From an uncultured Acetobacter sp. (lineage in GTDB: Bacteria; Pseudomonadota; Alphaproteobacteria; Acetobacterales; Acetobacteraceae): a stretch of 8,479 nucleotides of DNA. Numbering within the stretch: the stretch's first letter is position 1; each line of letters starts with the position of its first letter. Positions 1 through 6,444 of the stretch are shown piece after piece. Location: positions 1-8,479 of the forward strand of contig CALCDN010000198.1 in NCBI GenBank assembly GCA_937900755.1. Reading direction: 5' to 3'. The notes below the pieces were generated by a model, which saw only the letters and a list, made by a program, of their open reading frames with translations, ran no database searches and was not told the origin of the DNA. Both the position numbers and the translations under genes were made by a program.

Positions 1-1
1 T

Positions 2-205
2 ATTTACGGGGCCTTGCGCGGGCGGGCCATCGCGGGGATCGGGGGCAATGCGGAGGCGCGCATTTTCACGCGCAACCTTGCCGCCGAACTTGTGGCTATT
101 GACGGATTTTACGCCACGGCGGAAGAAATGGATGCACAATGCACGGGCAAACCCACCCAGGTTCTGCTGGCGGGTGAAACGCTGCTCTTCAAAAACCTGC
201 CCTGA
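2..205 (+). CDS. minC: MinC septum-site inhibitor, C-terminal end (5' truncated by window)
   Basis: This is the last 67 codons of MinC, the inhibitor of FtsZ polymerisation that MinD recruits to the membrane. The frame is open from the window edge and begins IYGALRGRAIAGIGGN. It matches the conserved MinC C-terminal beta-helix signature (V-Y-G-x-L-R-G-R-x-x-A-G), followed by ARIF and ELVAIDGFY, which is typical of the MinD-binding domain. The TGA stop is at 203-205. The N-terminal FtsZ-interacting domain lies upstream of the window. The internal TTG at position 14 is not a real start, because homology continues through it to the edge. The position just before minD and minE confirms the identity. 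The gap to minD (148 bp) is long for a tight operon and could hold a second promoter. Confidence 0.93.
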   Translation: MYGALRGRAIAGIGGNAEARIFTRNLAAELVAIDGFYATAEEMDAQCTGKPTQVLLAGETLLFKNLP

Positions 206-241
206 TGCGGGTTTATACAAACCATGCTACAAAAACCGTGT

Positions 242-287
242 TAATGTCACATTATAAGTTTCATTTTCCCGTACAGATTGTAATGTC
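242..287. promoter_or_regulatory. Palindrome plus repeated half-site upstream of minD (possible operator)
   Basis: In the minC-minD gap, positions 242-254 form a perfect 13-bp palindrome: arms TAATGT and ACATTA around a central C. The left half with the same following C (TAATGTC) recurs at 281-287, 39 bp downstream in the same orientation. An AT-rich TATAAG stretch (254-259) directly abuts the palindrome. Palindrome plus half-site plus AT-rich box in an otherwise non-coding gap resembles a transcription-factor site near a promoter for minDE. No matching -35 box could be recognised, and the factor is unknown. Confidence 0.3.
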
Positions 288-337
288 TCACCCAGATTGC
301 GCCGTGGCATAAAGCTTGCGGCTTTACCGGCTTACAA

Positions 338-346
338 AGGAAGAGG
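338..346 (+). promoter_or_regulatory. minD ribosome binding site
   Basis: The purine-rich AGGAAGAGG ends 7 nt before the ATG at 354. It decides the minD start: the reading frame stays open upstream to an ATG at 297, but that start has no comparable Shine-Dalgarno sequence and would add 19 residues that have no place in MinD proteins. Confidence 0.75.
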
Positions 347-353
347 AAGACTG

Positions 354-1169
354 ATGGCAAAGGTTCTGGTCGTCACGTCAGGCAAGGGGGGTGTCGGCAA
401 GACCACCACCACCGCAGCGCTCGGGGCCGCACTGGCCAAGGCGGGCCAGAGCGTGGTTCTGGTTGATTTTGACGTTGGTCTGCGTAACCTCGACCTTGTC
501 ATGGGGGCCGAACGCCGGGTGGTGTTTGACCTTATCAACGTCATTCAGGGCGATGCCAACCTTGCCCAGGCCCTGATCAAGGACAAGCGGGTGGACACGC
601 TCTCCCTCCTCCCCGCCTCCCAGACACGCGACAAGGACGCGCTGACGCCAGAAGGCGTGGCCAAGGTTATTGCCGACCTGAGCGAAAAATTTGACTGGGT
701 CATCTGCGACAGCCCCGCAGGCATTGAGCGTGGCGCGCAAATGGCCATGCACCATGCCGACATGGCCGTGATCGTGACCAACCCCGAAGTGTCCTCCGTG
801 CGTGACAGCGACCGTATTATCGGCATGCTGGACAGCACGACGGAAAAAGCCAAGGCCGGTGAGAAAATGGAGAAGTTCCTCCTGATCACCCGCTACGACC
901 CGCAGCGCGCCGCACGGGGCGACATGCTGGGCACGGATGACGTGCTGGATATTCTGTCCATTCCGCTACTGGGCATTATTCCCGAAAGCCCGGACGTGCT
1001 CAAGGCGTCCAACGTGGGCGCGCCCGTAACCATTGCAGAACCGGACAGCGCGCCAGCCCGCGCCTACACCGAAGCCGCACGCCGCCTGATGGGAGAGAAG
1101 GTGGAGGTCACCATTCCCACGGAACGCAAAGGCCTGTTTGACTGGCTGTTTAAACGGAGAGTCGCATGA
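354..1169 (+). CDS. minD: MinD septum-site-determining ATPase
   Basis: The protein has 271 aa, against about 270 in E. coli. MinD is a ParA/MRP-type (deviant Walker A) ATPase that dimerises with ATP on the inner membrane, recruits MinC to block FtsZ assembly, and is released when MinE stimulates hydrolysis. Visible motifs are the deviant Walker A KGGVGKTT with the signature Lys11 and catalytic Lys16, switch I VDFDVGLRNLDL (D38, D40), the ERRVVFDLINVIQGDA block, PASQTRDKDALT, Walker B/switch II VICDSPAGIE (D119), and the NPEVSSVRDSDRI loop. The C-terminus RKGLFDWLFKRR is the amphipathic membrane-targeting helix. The start at 354 gives the canonical N-terminus MAKVLVVTSGKGG and has a good ribosome binding site. 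The stop overlaps the minE start by ATGA, which implies translational coupling and fixed stoichiometry. Confidence 0.97.
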   Translation: MAKVLVVTSGKGGVGKTTTTAALGAALAKAGQSVVLVDFDVGLRNLDLVMGAERRVVFDLINVIQGDANLAQALIKDKRVDTLSLLPASQTRDKDALTPEGVAKVIADLSEKFDWVICDSPAGIERGAQMAMHHADMAVIVTNPEVSSVRDSDRIIGMLDSTTEKAKAGEKMEKFLLITRYDPQRAARGDMLGTDDVLDILSIPLLGIIPESPDVLKASNVGAPVTIAEPDSAPARAYTEAARRLMGEKVEVTIPTERKGLFDWLFKRRVA

Positions 1170-1450
1170 CATTTCTCTCCAGCATTTTCAAGCGCCGCTC
1201 ATCGGCACCGGTTGCCCGCGATCGGTTACAGATCCTGCTGGCGCACGAACGCATTGCCGTTGGTGACGGCAAGGATGACCTGCTGGCCAAACTGCACCGC
1301 GAGATTATGGAAGTGATCAAGCGGCATGTGGCGGTCGATCAGGACAAGGTCCAGATTAAAATGGACCGGGGTGCGCAATGTTCAGTGCTGGAAATTGATG
1401 TTGAGGTTCCCGGCCTGACCGACAGGCCCGAAAACGCCAAAAAAGACTGA
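1166..1450 (+). CDS. minE: MinE, cell-division topological specificity factor
   Basis: The protein has 94 aa, close to the family norm of about 88. MinE displaces MinC from MinD and triggers MinD ATP hydrolysis, producing the oscillation that confines Z-ring formation to mid-cell. The N-terminal MTFLSSIFKRR is the short amphipathic membrane-binding helix. Residues about 16-32 (VARDRLQILLAHER) are the MinD-contacting helix, with the typical RLQI-L-R pattern. Residues about 38-84 form the dimeric topological specificity domain (LHREIMEVIKRHV, then a VQIKMDRG strand and CSVLEIDVEVP). The ATG overlaps the minD TGA, and GGAGAG at 1156-1161 inside minD's end serves as the Shine-Dalgarno sequence. 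It is the last gene of the Min operon, followed by strong hairpins. Confidence 0.96.
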   Translation: MTFLSSIFKRRSSAPVARDRLQILLAHERIAVGDGKDDLLAKLHREIMEVIKRHVAVDQDKVQIKMDRGAQCSVLEIDVEVPGLTDRPENAKKD

Positions 1451-1459
1451 CCCGCCACC

Positions 1460-1493
1460 AAAAAAGGCGGCCCCGGTGTGTGGGGCCGCCTTT
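1460..1493 (-). terminator. Intrinsic terminator, best read for the minus-strand exporter/GntR operon
   Basis: A 12-bp perfect stem (AAAGGCGGCCCC at 1463-1474 pairs with 1482-1493) carries a 7-nt loop. On the minus strand the GC stem is followed directly by six T (complement of A1460-1465), the classic Rho-independent form. On the plus strand the tail is only TTTGGTACTT, so termination of minE transcripts here should be weaker. The site lies about 90 bp past the GntR stop, beyond the other hairpin. Confidence 0.7.
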
Positions 1494-1513
1494 GGTACTT
1501 ACGGTTAAAAGCC

Positions 1514-1559
1514 AACGCCCTGCTCTGGCCATGCTACATGGCCGAACAGGGCGTTTTTT
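1514..1559 (+). terminator. Intrinsic terminator of the minCDE transcript
   Basis: A two-tier hairpin: outer stem AACGCCCTG (1514-1522) with CAGGGCGTT (1547-1555), an asymmetric internal loop (CTCT/GAA), and inner stem GGCCATG (1527-1533) with CATGGCC (1537-1543). The plus strand continues as a run of six T at 1554-1559, which fits a Rho-independent terminator for minDE about 100 nt after the minE stop. On the minus strand the tail is GGCTTTTAACC, a weaker terminator. Confidence 0.75.
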
Positions 1560-1580
1560 ATGACCACACTCCAAAAAAAC

Positions 1581-2273
1581 CTAGTCGGGCAAAAGGGGTT
1601 CGAGCCATTCCTTGGCCTGCATGAAGTCCCTTTTCAAGGCCCTGACCGCCGCATCCGCGTCCCCGGCCCGGAAGGCTTCGAGCAATTGCAGATGTGGATG
1701 ATCGGGATTGGCCGGGCTGATTGTAGGCAAGCCATTGGCTGCGGCATAGATAGGCCCCATGCGGGTCCATAATCCGCGGATCAGCCCCACGGTCACGGAC
1801 AGTCTGGAAAAACCTGCCCCGGTACTGTGAAAATACACATTGGTAATGGCGGTTGCATGCGGCTCGCCCGCGGCATAGGCGGCGACAAAGGCTTTATGCT
1901 TTTCTTCCAGAACCGTAATCTGTTCGGGGGTGATATGGCTGGCCAGGTCACGGGTCACCCGCTCTTCCAGCACTTCACGCACGCCATGAATATCCAGGAA
2001 CACGGAGCGTGACGTCAGGGGCACGCAGGCCGTGTTCCGTTCATCCAGCGCCAGCGCCTGCTCGGACACAAGGCGCAGCAGCGCCTCGCGCACAGGGGTG
2101 GGGCTTAACCCCAGAGACGCCGCCAGCGGCCGCAGAACCAGGCGCTCCCCCCCCTGATAGCGGCAATAGATCAGTTGGTCCCGGATCTGTTGATAGGCAT
2201 ACGCTGCCAGAGCGCCCCGTCCTTCGGGCCGGCTCTCACCCTGCGCTGGTATGGTTGTTGTCTTAATTGTCAT
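1581..2273 (-). CDS. GntR-family transcriptional regulator, FCD (FadR-C) type
   Basis: The protein has 230 aa, normal for the FadR/VanR subgroup. Residues about 25-80 form the winged helix-turn-helix: YQQIRDQLI, then GGERLVLRPLAASLGLSPTPVREALLRL, the standard GntR motif with the P-V-R-E-A-L recognition helix. Residues about 90-220 form the all-helical FCD effector domain: VREVLEERV, then NVYFHSTGAG and LIRGLW, then DHPHLQLLEAFRAGDADAA. H149 and H192 sit where FCD proteins place metal/ligand residues, but the usual acidic partner near the FxH motif is not evident. The ATG overlaps the upstream exporter stop (ATGA), and no strong Shine-Dalgarno is seen, so coupled translation is likely. Such proteins usually bind small carboxylates or amino-acid derivatives and repress nearby genes. 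Control of its own exporter operon is an inference from position, and the effector cannot be read from sequence. Confidence 0.9.
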   Translation of the reverse strand: MTIKTTTIPAQGESRPEGRGALAAYAYQQIRDQLIYCRYQGGERLVLRPLAASLGLSPTPVREALLRLVSEQALALDERNTACVPLTSRSVFLDIHGVREVLEERVTRDLASHITPEQITVLEEKHKAFVAAYAAGEPHATAITNVYFHSTGAGFSRLSVTVGLIRGLWTRMGPIYAAANGLPTISPANPDHPHLQLLEAFRAGDADAAVRALKRDFMQAKEWLEPLLPD

Positions 2274-4096
2274 TGCGCATGTGCCATTTGCCTGTTCAGA
2301 AACTGGCTGTAGAGACCATTCTGCCGTTCAAGTTGCGCAGGAGAGCCGTCCTCAGCAATTCTGCCATCCTGCATAACAACGATTCTGTCAAAATTTCGCA
2401 AGGTGGACAGGCGGTGCGCCACGGCAATAACCGTGCGCCCGACCATAAGGCGGTCAAGGGCACGCTGCACGTGTTCCTCGCTTTCCGTATCCAGCGCGCT
2501 GGTTGCCTCGTCCAGCACCAGAATGGGCGCATTGCGCAAAAATGCACGCGCAATGGCTATACGCTGGCGCTGCCCGCCCGAGAGCTTGACCCCCCGGTCG
2601 CCCACGATAGTTTCGAACCCGTTGGAGAGCGCATCAATGAAGGTGGCGCATCCGGCAGCGGAGGCCGCGGCCCGCACGGCCTCGTCACTCGCATCGGGGC
2701 GGCCGTAGCGGATGTTCTCCATAACACTGCGGTGCAGGAGGGAGACATCCTGCGGCACAACGGACAGGCACGCCCGCAAGGCGTCATCCGTCAGGTCCCG
2801 GATGTCCTGCCCGTCTATGAGTATGGAGCCCGACTGCACAAAGCGCATGCGCTGCAACAGGGCCAGCACGGTGCTTTTGCCTGACCCCGAACGCCCGACC
2901 AGCCCCACGCGGCTGCCCGCGGCCATGTGCAGGTTAAAATGCGCCAGAACAGGCGCACCACCGGGGTAGGCAAAGGTTACATCGCCAAAGCGTACATCGC
3001 CGCGCACCGGGCTGGGCAGGTCAGCGGCAACCTGCGGGTCGGGCATGTCATGCGGGACCAGCAGGGAGGACAGCACCTCGGACAGGCGCGCATTGTGCTG
3101 AATGGTTTCCACCAGCGCCAACGCCAGGTCCCGCGTGCCGTGCAGAATGGCAAAGCCAAGCGTTATCACCATGACCACCTGCCCCACGCTGGCCTGCTGC
3201 CACTGCCATAGCAGCACTGCCCAGACCAGCAGGCCCGTGGTCAGCACGGCGGTCATGCCCGCATGGATCATGCGCAGCTGCTCCATGTAGCGCAAGGATT
3301 TGAGCCGCTCACCCATTTCCCGCTCCGTCAGGACGTTAAAGCGCTGGCGCTCACGGTTACGCATGCCAAAGGCGCGCACAAGGGCGATATTGCCCATAAC
3401 ATCCAGTGTTTCGCCTTCCAGCCCGGCGGCGGCCACCGCGTAGTGCCCATGCAGGCGACGGCCCTTGAGGGCAAGGCGGAACATGACCAGGCACAGCCCG
3501 CCAGCCAGCAGCACGGTGGCACCCCCCATGGTCCAACTGACCGACAGCATGAGCGCTACGGAAAGCAGCACGTTCAGGCTGGGAGGAATCACGTTCCATG
3601 CCAGCATGTTCTCGATGGTAAAGCTGACATTCCCCGCCGTTGCTATGCGCGCGGCAAGGGATGCGGGCATGCGGTCGGCGAAGTAGGCCGGGGAATGGCC
3701 GGTTAAAAACCGGAACAGGTCCTGGCGTATATCGCCCGTGACCGCCACAAACGTGCGGGCGGCAAACCAGCCCGCAATACGCCAGCATATGTTGTCCGCC
3801 ACGATCAGCCCGACCAGCACGCCCACGGCCGCCCATACGGACGCCACGACAGAGGCGCCACCGTGGCTGGTCATCAGGTCCACCAGATGGCGAATACCGT
3901 AAGAGGACAGCACAATGCAGCTTATGGCCCCCGCCACGGCGCCAAACACCAGCGCATGCCCCAGCAGGCGCGCGCGCATGTAGCGCAGCAAAAAACTGAC
4001 CGGCCTGCCCGCATACCGGGGCAGCACCTCATCAGGCACGGTCACATGGGACGTTACAGGCCTGTCCCCCACGGCCCTGTTCTGTTGATCGTCCAC
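2270..4096 (-). CDS. ABC exporter, fused permease and ATPase (ABCB half-transporter, MsbA-like)
   Basis: The protein has 608 aa from the chosen GTG, a typical half-transporter length that should act as an inner-membrane homodimer. The transmembrane domain has hydrophobic helices at about 45-66, 82-104, 170-188, 191-208, 281-298 and 305-321, with the coupling segment YFADRMPASLAARI. The nucleotide-binding domain carries an A-loop Tyr377, Walker A GRSGSGKST (401-409), Q-loop Gln449 (VVPQDVSLL), signature LSGGQ (505-509), Walker B ILVLDEATSALD (D529, E530) and H-loop His561 (AVAHRLSTL). All catalytic residues are intact, so it should be active. The substrate (lipid, drug, peptide or other) cannot be inferred. 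The frame is open to an ATG at 4297, with another ATG at 4174, but the added stretch is rich in Trp, Cys and Arg and looks non-coding. GTG 4096 has AGGGG 7 nt upstream, so the start is moderately sure. It is cotranscribed with the GntR gene. Confidence 0.93.
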   Translation of the reverse strand: MDDQQNRAVGDRPVTSHVTVPDEVLPRYAGRPVSFLLRYMRARLLGHALVFGAVAGAISCIVLSSYGIRHLVDLMTSHGGASVVASVWAAVGVLVGLIVADNICWRIAGWFAARTFVAVTGDIRQDLFRFLTGHSPAYFADRMPASLAARIATAGNVSFTIENMLAWNVIPPSLNVLLSVALMLSVSWTMGGATVLLAGGLCLVMFRLALKGRRLHGHYAVAAAGLEGETLDVMGNIALVRAFGMRNRERQRFNVLTEREMGERLKSLRYMEQLRMIHAGMTAVLTTGLLVWAVLLWQWQQASVGQVVMVITLGFAILHGTRDLALALVETIQHNARLSEVLSSLLVPHDMPDPQVAADLPSPVRGDVRFGDVTFAYPGGAPVLAHFNLHMAAGSRVGLVGRSGSGKSTVLALLQRMRFVQSGSILIDGQDIRDLTDDALRACLSVVPQDVSLLHRSVMENIRYGRPDASDEAVRAAASAAGCATFIDALSNGFETIVGDRGVKLSGGQRQRIAIARAFLRNAPILVLDEATSALDTESEEHVQRALDRLMVGRTVIAVAHRLSTLRNFDRIVVMQDGRIAEDGSPAQLERQNGLYSQFLNRQMAHAQ

Positions 4097-4103
4097 CCGT
4101 ACG

Positions 4104-4108
4104 CCCCT
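4104..4108 (-). promoter_or_regulatory. Probable ribosome binding site of the ABC exporter gene
   Basis: On the minus strand AGGGG lies 7 nt before the GTG at 4096, within a longer purine-rich stretch that includes AAGAGG. The upstream in-frame ATGs (4174 and 4297) lack a comparable site. This is the main reason for preferring the GTG start. Confidence 0.4.
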
Positions 4109-4678
4109 GCCTCTTCCGCGCCAAAAGTCCGCCTGTCCCTGCGGCCACCATGGCCGACAGGCACCCTGTTCCATAACAGGGCTTTTACAGGAGACGACTT
4201 TGCCTCCACAATACGTGTCTTCTGGCATTCCCCAAACCCGCTTCGGCACACGCCAACACTCCGGCGGCTCCATGGGGCTTGCCCGCGCACGCCCCAAAAG
4301 CGGCCGGAAGCCTTTGTTATAACGATAAAGATTGCGTGATATACCGCGAGACCAAACAACCGGGGCTCACCTGTTTTTCAACTTTCAGTCCGCGTCTTTG
4401 CGCAAGAAGCATGCAGCCATGGCTCATCTCCAAATAGAATTTTTTACCCTCTACATATACTAAACTTTATATAAATCCCTGAAATTATTACACTATTTTA
4501 ACAGAAACATGCTGGAATACCCAAATAGCAAGCCGTATCTGGGGCGTTAGCTATGTGCAAAACGCATATCAAATAAGTAAAATCCGTATTGTGCAGGTAA
4601 GGTAAACGTCACCTCGCTCCCATCATCCACATATTGACGACAGCAAGCCTTGGCTTCCACAAAGAGCAAGAGAATTCA

Positions 4679-4684
4679 AGGGAG
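4679..4684 (+). promoter_or_regulatory. Porin ribosome binding site
   Basis: AGGGAG lies 10 nt before the ATG at 4695. It settles the porin start at 4695 rather than an in-frame TTG at 4650. It also places a basic N-terminus (MASGKK) directly before the hydrophobic core of the signal peptide, as expected. Confidence 0.65.
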
Positions 4685-4694
4685 TACACATTTC

Positions 4695-6383
4695 ATGGCA
4701 TCGGGAAAAAAGGCACTGCTTGCTACTGTCATGGCTGCATCAGTTGCCGGGATGCCGCAAATGCTCCCCACCGCAGCCCACGCGGATGACTACGCGGACC
4801 TGCTGGATGTTCTGCGCGCCAAGGGCAGCCTGACCCGCCATGAATATGACACGCTTTTGGCCAAGCATGTCCACCATGCTGCCCTTGCGGCCGAACCCCA
4901 TGCAGCACATGCGGGCCATGTGGCCGCTGGCAGCGCCCGCACGGCCGTGGCCCACGCGGGCCATGGCGCGCAGGCCGGTTATGAACCGGGCATCAGCTTT
5001 GACCCCGGCGCAGGTGAAAACGATGTGTCCATGCGTGCCGAGGATGCCGCCACCCGGGCGGAAGCCAGCGCGCGTTCCGCGCAGGAAGCGGCCAGTGCCC
5101 TGAACAATGGCAGTTTTGTACGTGTTGCCAAATATGTGCCGGGCAAGGGGCTGACCTTCAAGGCCGGGCCGATCGACATCAACCTTTCAGGCTTTGTGAA
5201 CGGTTTTTACTCCTATAACAGCCCCGCTGGCGGTCGCCCCGTGGCGGGTGGGGTTTCCTCGGGTTCCTCGGGCTTTGACTCATCATCGGTCAGGAACGGG
5301 CTGCTCCCCGCCGGGTTCATTCTCAAAATGAACACCGTACAGCAAGGAATGGATATTTCGGCCGTTCTGGGCATGTACCCGGGGCTGGACAACGCCAACC
5401 CAAGTGCCTTCAACGCCAACTCCGGCGGCAGCCCCGTGGGCCTTGGCACGGCGGGGATCGACCTTCGTCAGGTTTTCATGACCTTCGGCAACAAGGACAT
5501 TGGCACGTTCAAGGTTGGTCGTGACCTGGCCCTGTTCGCCAGCGACGCCATCATGAACGATGCAACCCTGCTCAGCGTTGGCTCCACGGGCAGCAACTCG
5601 GCACCAGGTAACACCTCGCTTGGTCGTATTGGCGTGGGCTACGTGTACGCGGACTGGATTCCGCAGATTTCCTACACCACCCCCAAACTTGGCGGGCTCC
5701 AGGGGTCTATTGGCATTTTCCAGCCGCTGGATGAATTCGGATACGCAGACGCCACCAACCCGACTGCCGGCGCCAGCGCTTACTCCGCCGGAGCCACGCA
5801 GCACTCCTCGCCCATGGTGCAGGGCCGTGCGGTCTATGACTTCTCGGTCTCCGACCTGCAGGTCCATATCTGGGCCAGCTTCCTCATCCAGCATATGCAG
5901 GGGCTGACCAACGCGCGCTACGGCCTGACGGCCGAGGACCACAAGGGCACCACGGCGGAAGCGGGAGACATTGGCACCAAGCTGACCTACGGCCCGCTTG
6001 AAGGCGTTGCCTACTACTATCGTGGCAGCGGGCTGGGCACGACGGGCCTGTTCTTTGATGGCGTTGCCGCCAATGGCCGCAAGCGTAGCTCGGAAGGGTA
6101 TTACGTGCAGGGTGCCTACCACATTACCAAAAAATTCCGCCTGGTTGGCAGCTACGGGGTGAGCAACCTGTACCTGGCCGGGGGAGAGGACCTAGCTGCT
6201 GAAAGTAATGCAGGCACCGCCGGGCTGGTCCGCCGCAACCAGTCCGAAGTGGGGGCCGCCTACTACCAGATGACCGACTGGCTGACCGTTATCGGCGAAT
6301 ACTCCCACACCTCATCCGCAGCGCACGGCGGAAACAAGGAAAGCGACAACACCGCATCTGGCGGTGTCATGCTGATGTTCTAG
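4695..6383 (+). CDS. Outer-membrane porin (beta-barrel) with N-terminal His-rich segment and coiled coil
   Basis: The protein has 562 aa. Residues 1-30 form a Sec signal peptide (MASGKK, hydrophobic core, likely cleavage after AHA at 28-30, before DDYADLL). Residues 31-57 (LLDVLRAKGSLTRHEYDTLLAKH) resemble the short helical start found in OprO/OprP-like and acetic-acid-bacterial porins. Residues 49-90 are rich in His and Ala, with nine His. Residues about 111-136 form an Ala/Glu/Arg coiled coil that could act in trimerisation. From about 154 onward, alternating amphipathic strands with aromatic girdles (SGFVNGFYSY, DLRQVFMTFG, GVGYVYADWIPQISY, GVAYYYRGSG, EGYYVQGAYH, WLTVIGEYSH) build the barrel. 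The protein ends in GVMLMF, whose terminal Phe is the BAM assembly signal. The role is passive diffusion of small solutes across the outer membrane; specificity is unknown. The start is supported by AGGGAG at 4679-4684. It seems to stand alone: a 94-bp gap with inverted repeats follows. Confidence 0.85.
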   Translation: MASGKKALLATVMAASVAGMPQMLPTAAHADDYADLLDVLRAKGSLTRHEYDTLLAKHVHHAALAAEPHAAHAGHVAAGSARTAVAHAGHGAQAGYEPGISFDPGAGENDVSMRAEDAATRAEASARSAQEAASALNNGSFVRVAKYVPGKGLTFKAGPIDINLSGFVNGFYSYNSPAGGRPVAGGVSSGSSGFDSSSVRNGLLPAGFILKMNTVQQGMDISAVLGMYPGLDNANPSAFNANSGGSPVGLGTAGIDLRQVFMTFGNKDIGTFKVGRDLALFASDAIMNDATLLSVGSTGSNSAPGNTSLGRIGVGYVYADWIPQISYTTPKLGGLQGSIGIFQPLDEFGYADATNPTAGASAYSAGATQHSSPMVQGRAVYDFSVSDLQVHIWASFLIQHMQGLTNARYGLTAEDHKGTTAEAGDIGTKLTYGPLEGVAYYYRGSGLGTTGLFFDGVAANGRKRSSEGYYVQGAYHITKKFRLVGSYGVSNLYLAGGEDLAAESNAGTAGLVRRNQSEVGAAYYQMTDWLTVIGEYSHTSSAAHGGNKESDNTASGGVMLMF

Positions 6384-6388
6384 GTCGG

Positions 6389-6443
6389 AACAGAACCGTT
6401 TGTAAGATTTCTTTTATAACCAAGGATTACAAACGGGACTGTT
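6389..6443 (+). repeat. Long imperfect inverted repeat after the porin gene
   Basis: Two 17-nt arms: AACAG-aa-CCGTTTGTAA (6389-6405) and TTACAAACGG-ga-CTGTT (6427-6443). Fifteen of 17 positions pair, with one 2x2 mismatch, around a 21-nt pyrimidine/AT-rich loop. It begins 5 nt after the porin stop and can fold as a stable RNA stem, so it may be the porin's terminator or a 3'-end stabiliser. There is no T-run after the 3' arm, so a Rho-independent mechanism is doubtful. A dyad protein-binding site for lptF control is the alternative. Confidence 0.55.
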
Positions 6444-6444
6444 G

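Larger units (their letters stand above)
4097..4694. other. Intergenic region between divergent exporter operon and porin
   Basis: About 600 bp without a convincing gene. The exporter-proximal third (4097-4310) is GC-rich and open in the exporter frame, but its translation is W/C/R-rich and unlike a transporter N-terminus, so it is probably 5' leader. The middle (about 4436-4515) is strikingly AT-rich compared with the rest of the window and is the likely location of divergent promoters. No -35/-10 pair reached a standard worth calling. A TATAAC on the minus strand (4321-4316) and a TATACT on the plus strand (4456-4461) are isolated -10-like boxes. An imperfect dyad (ATGTGC-N5-GCATAT, 4553-4569) is the only notable symmetrical motif. 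No tRNA, attachment site or repeat was seen. Confidence 0.6.

Noticed and set aside
210..223. Small hairpin GGTTT-ATAC-AAACC just after the minC stop
   Set aside because: It has only five base pairs with no T-tract following, too weak to call a terminator.
297..353. Extended MinD N-terminus from the upstream in-frame ATG
   Set aside because: The 19 extra residues precede the canonical MinD start, and only the ATG at 354 has a good Shine-Dalgarno sequence.
2267..2884. 205-codon plus-strand open frame antisense to the ATPase domain of the exporter
   Set aside because: It mirrors the exporter's Walker B to Walker A region in a shadow frame, with no family resemblance and no ribosome site.
4097..4297. 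Extended N-terminus of the ABC exporter from upstream ATGs (4174 or 4297)
   Set aside because: The extension is rich in Trp, Cys and Arg and unlike a transporter N-terminus, and those ATGs have no Shine-Dalgarno. ATG 4174 cannot be fully excluded.
4385..4420. Minus-strand 11-codon mini-ORF (MAACFLRKDAD) with GGAG 7 nt upstream, ahead of the exporter
   Set aside because: It is too short to judge. It shows no attenuator hairpin or residue bias that would mark a leader peptide, and it is far (about 290 nt) from the exporter start.
5258..5276. Short tandem duplication (TCCTCGGG twice) in the porin, encoding SSGSSG
   Set aside because: Two copies of an 8-9 bp unit encode a flexible Ser/Gly turn, probably in a barrel loop. 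It is too short to be a meaningful repeat.
5283..6122. Long (279-codon) open frame on the minus strand inside the porin gene
   Set aside because: It is antisense to a well-supported porin, has no recognisable domain, and its composition (Gly/Ala/Val/Arg-rich) is what GC-rich codon bias produces in a shadow frame.
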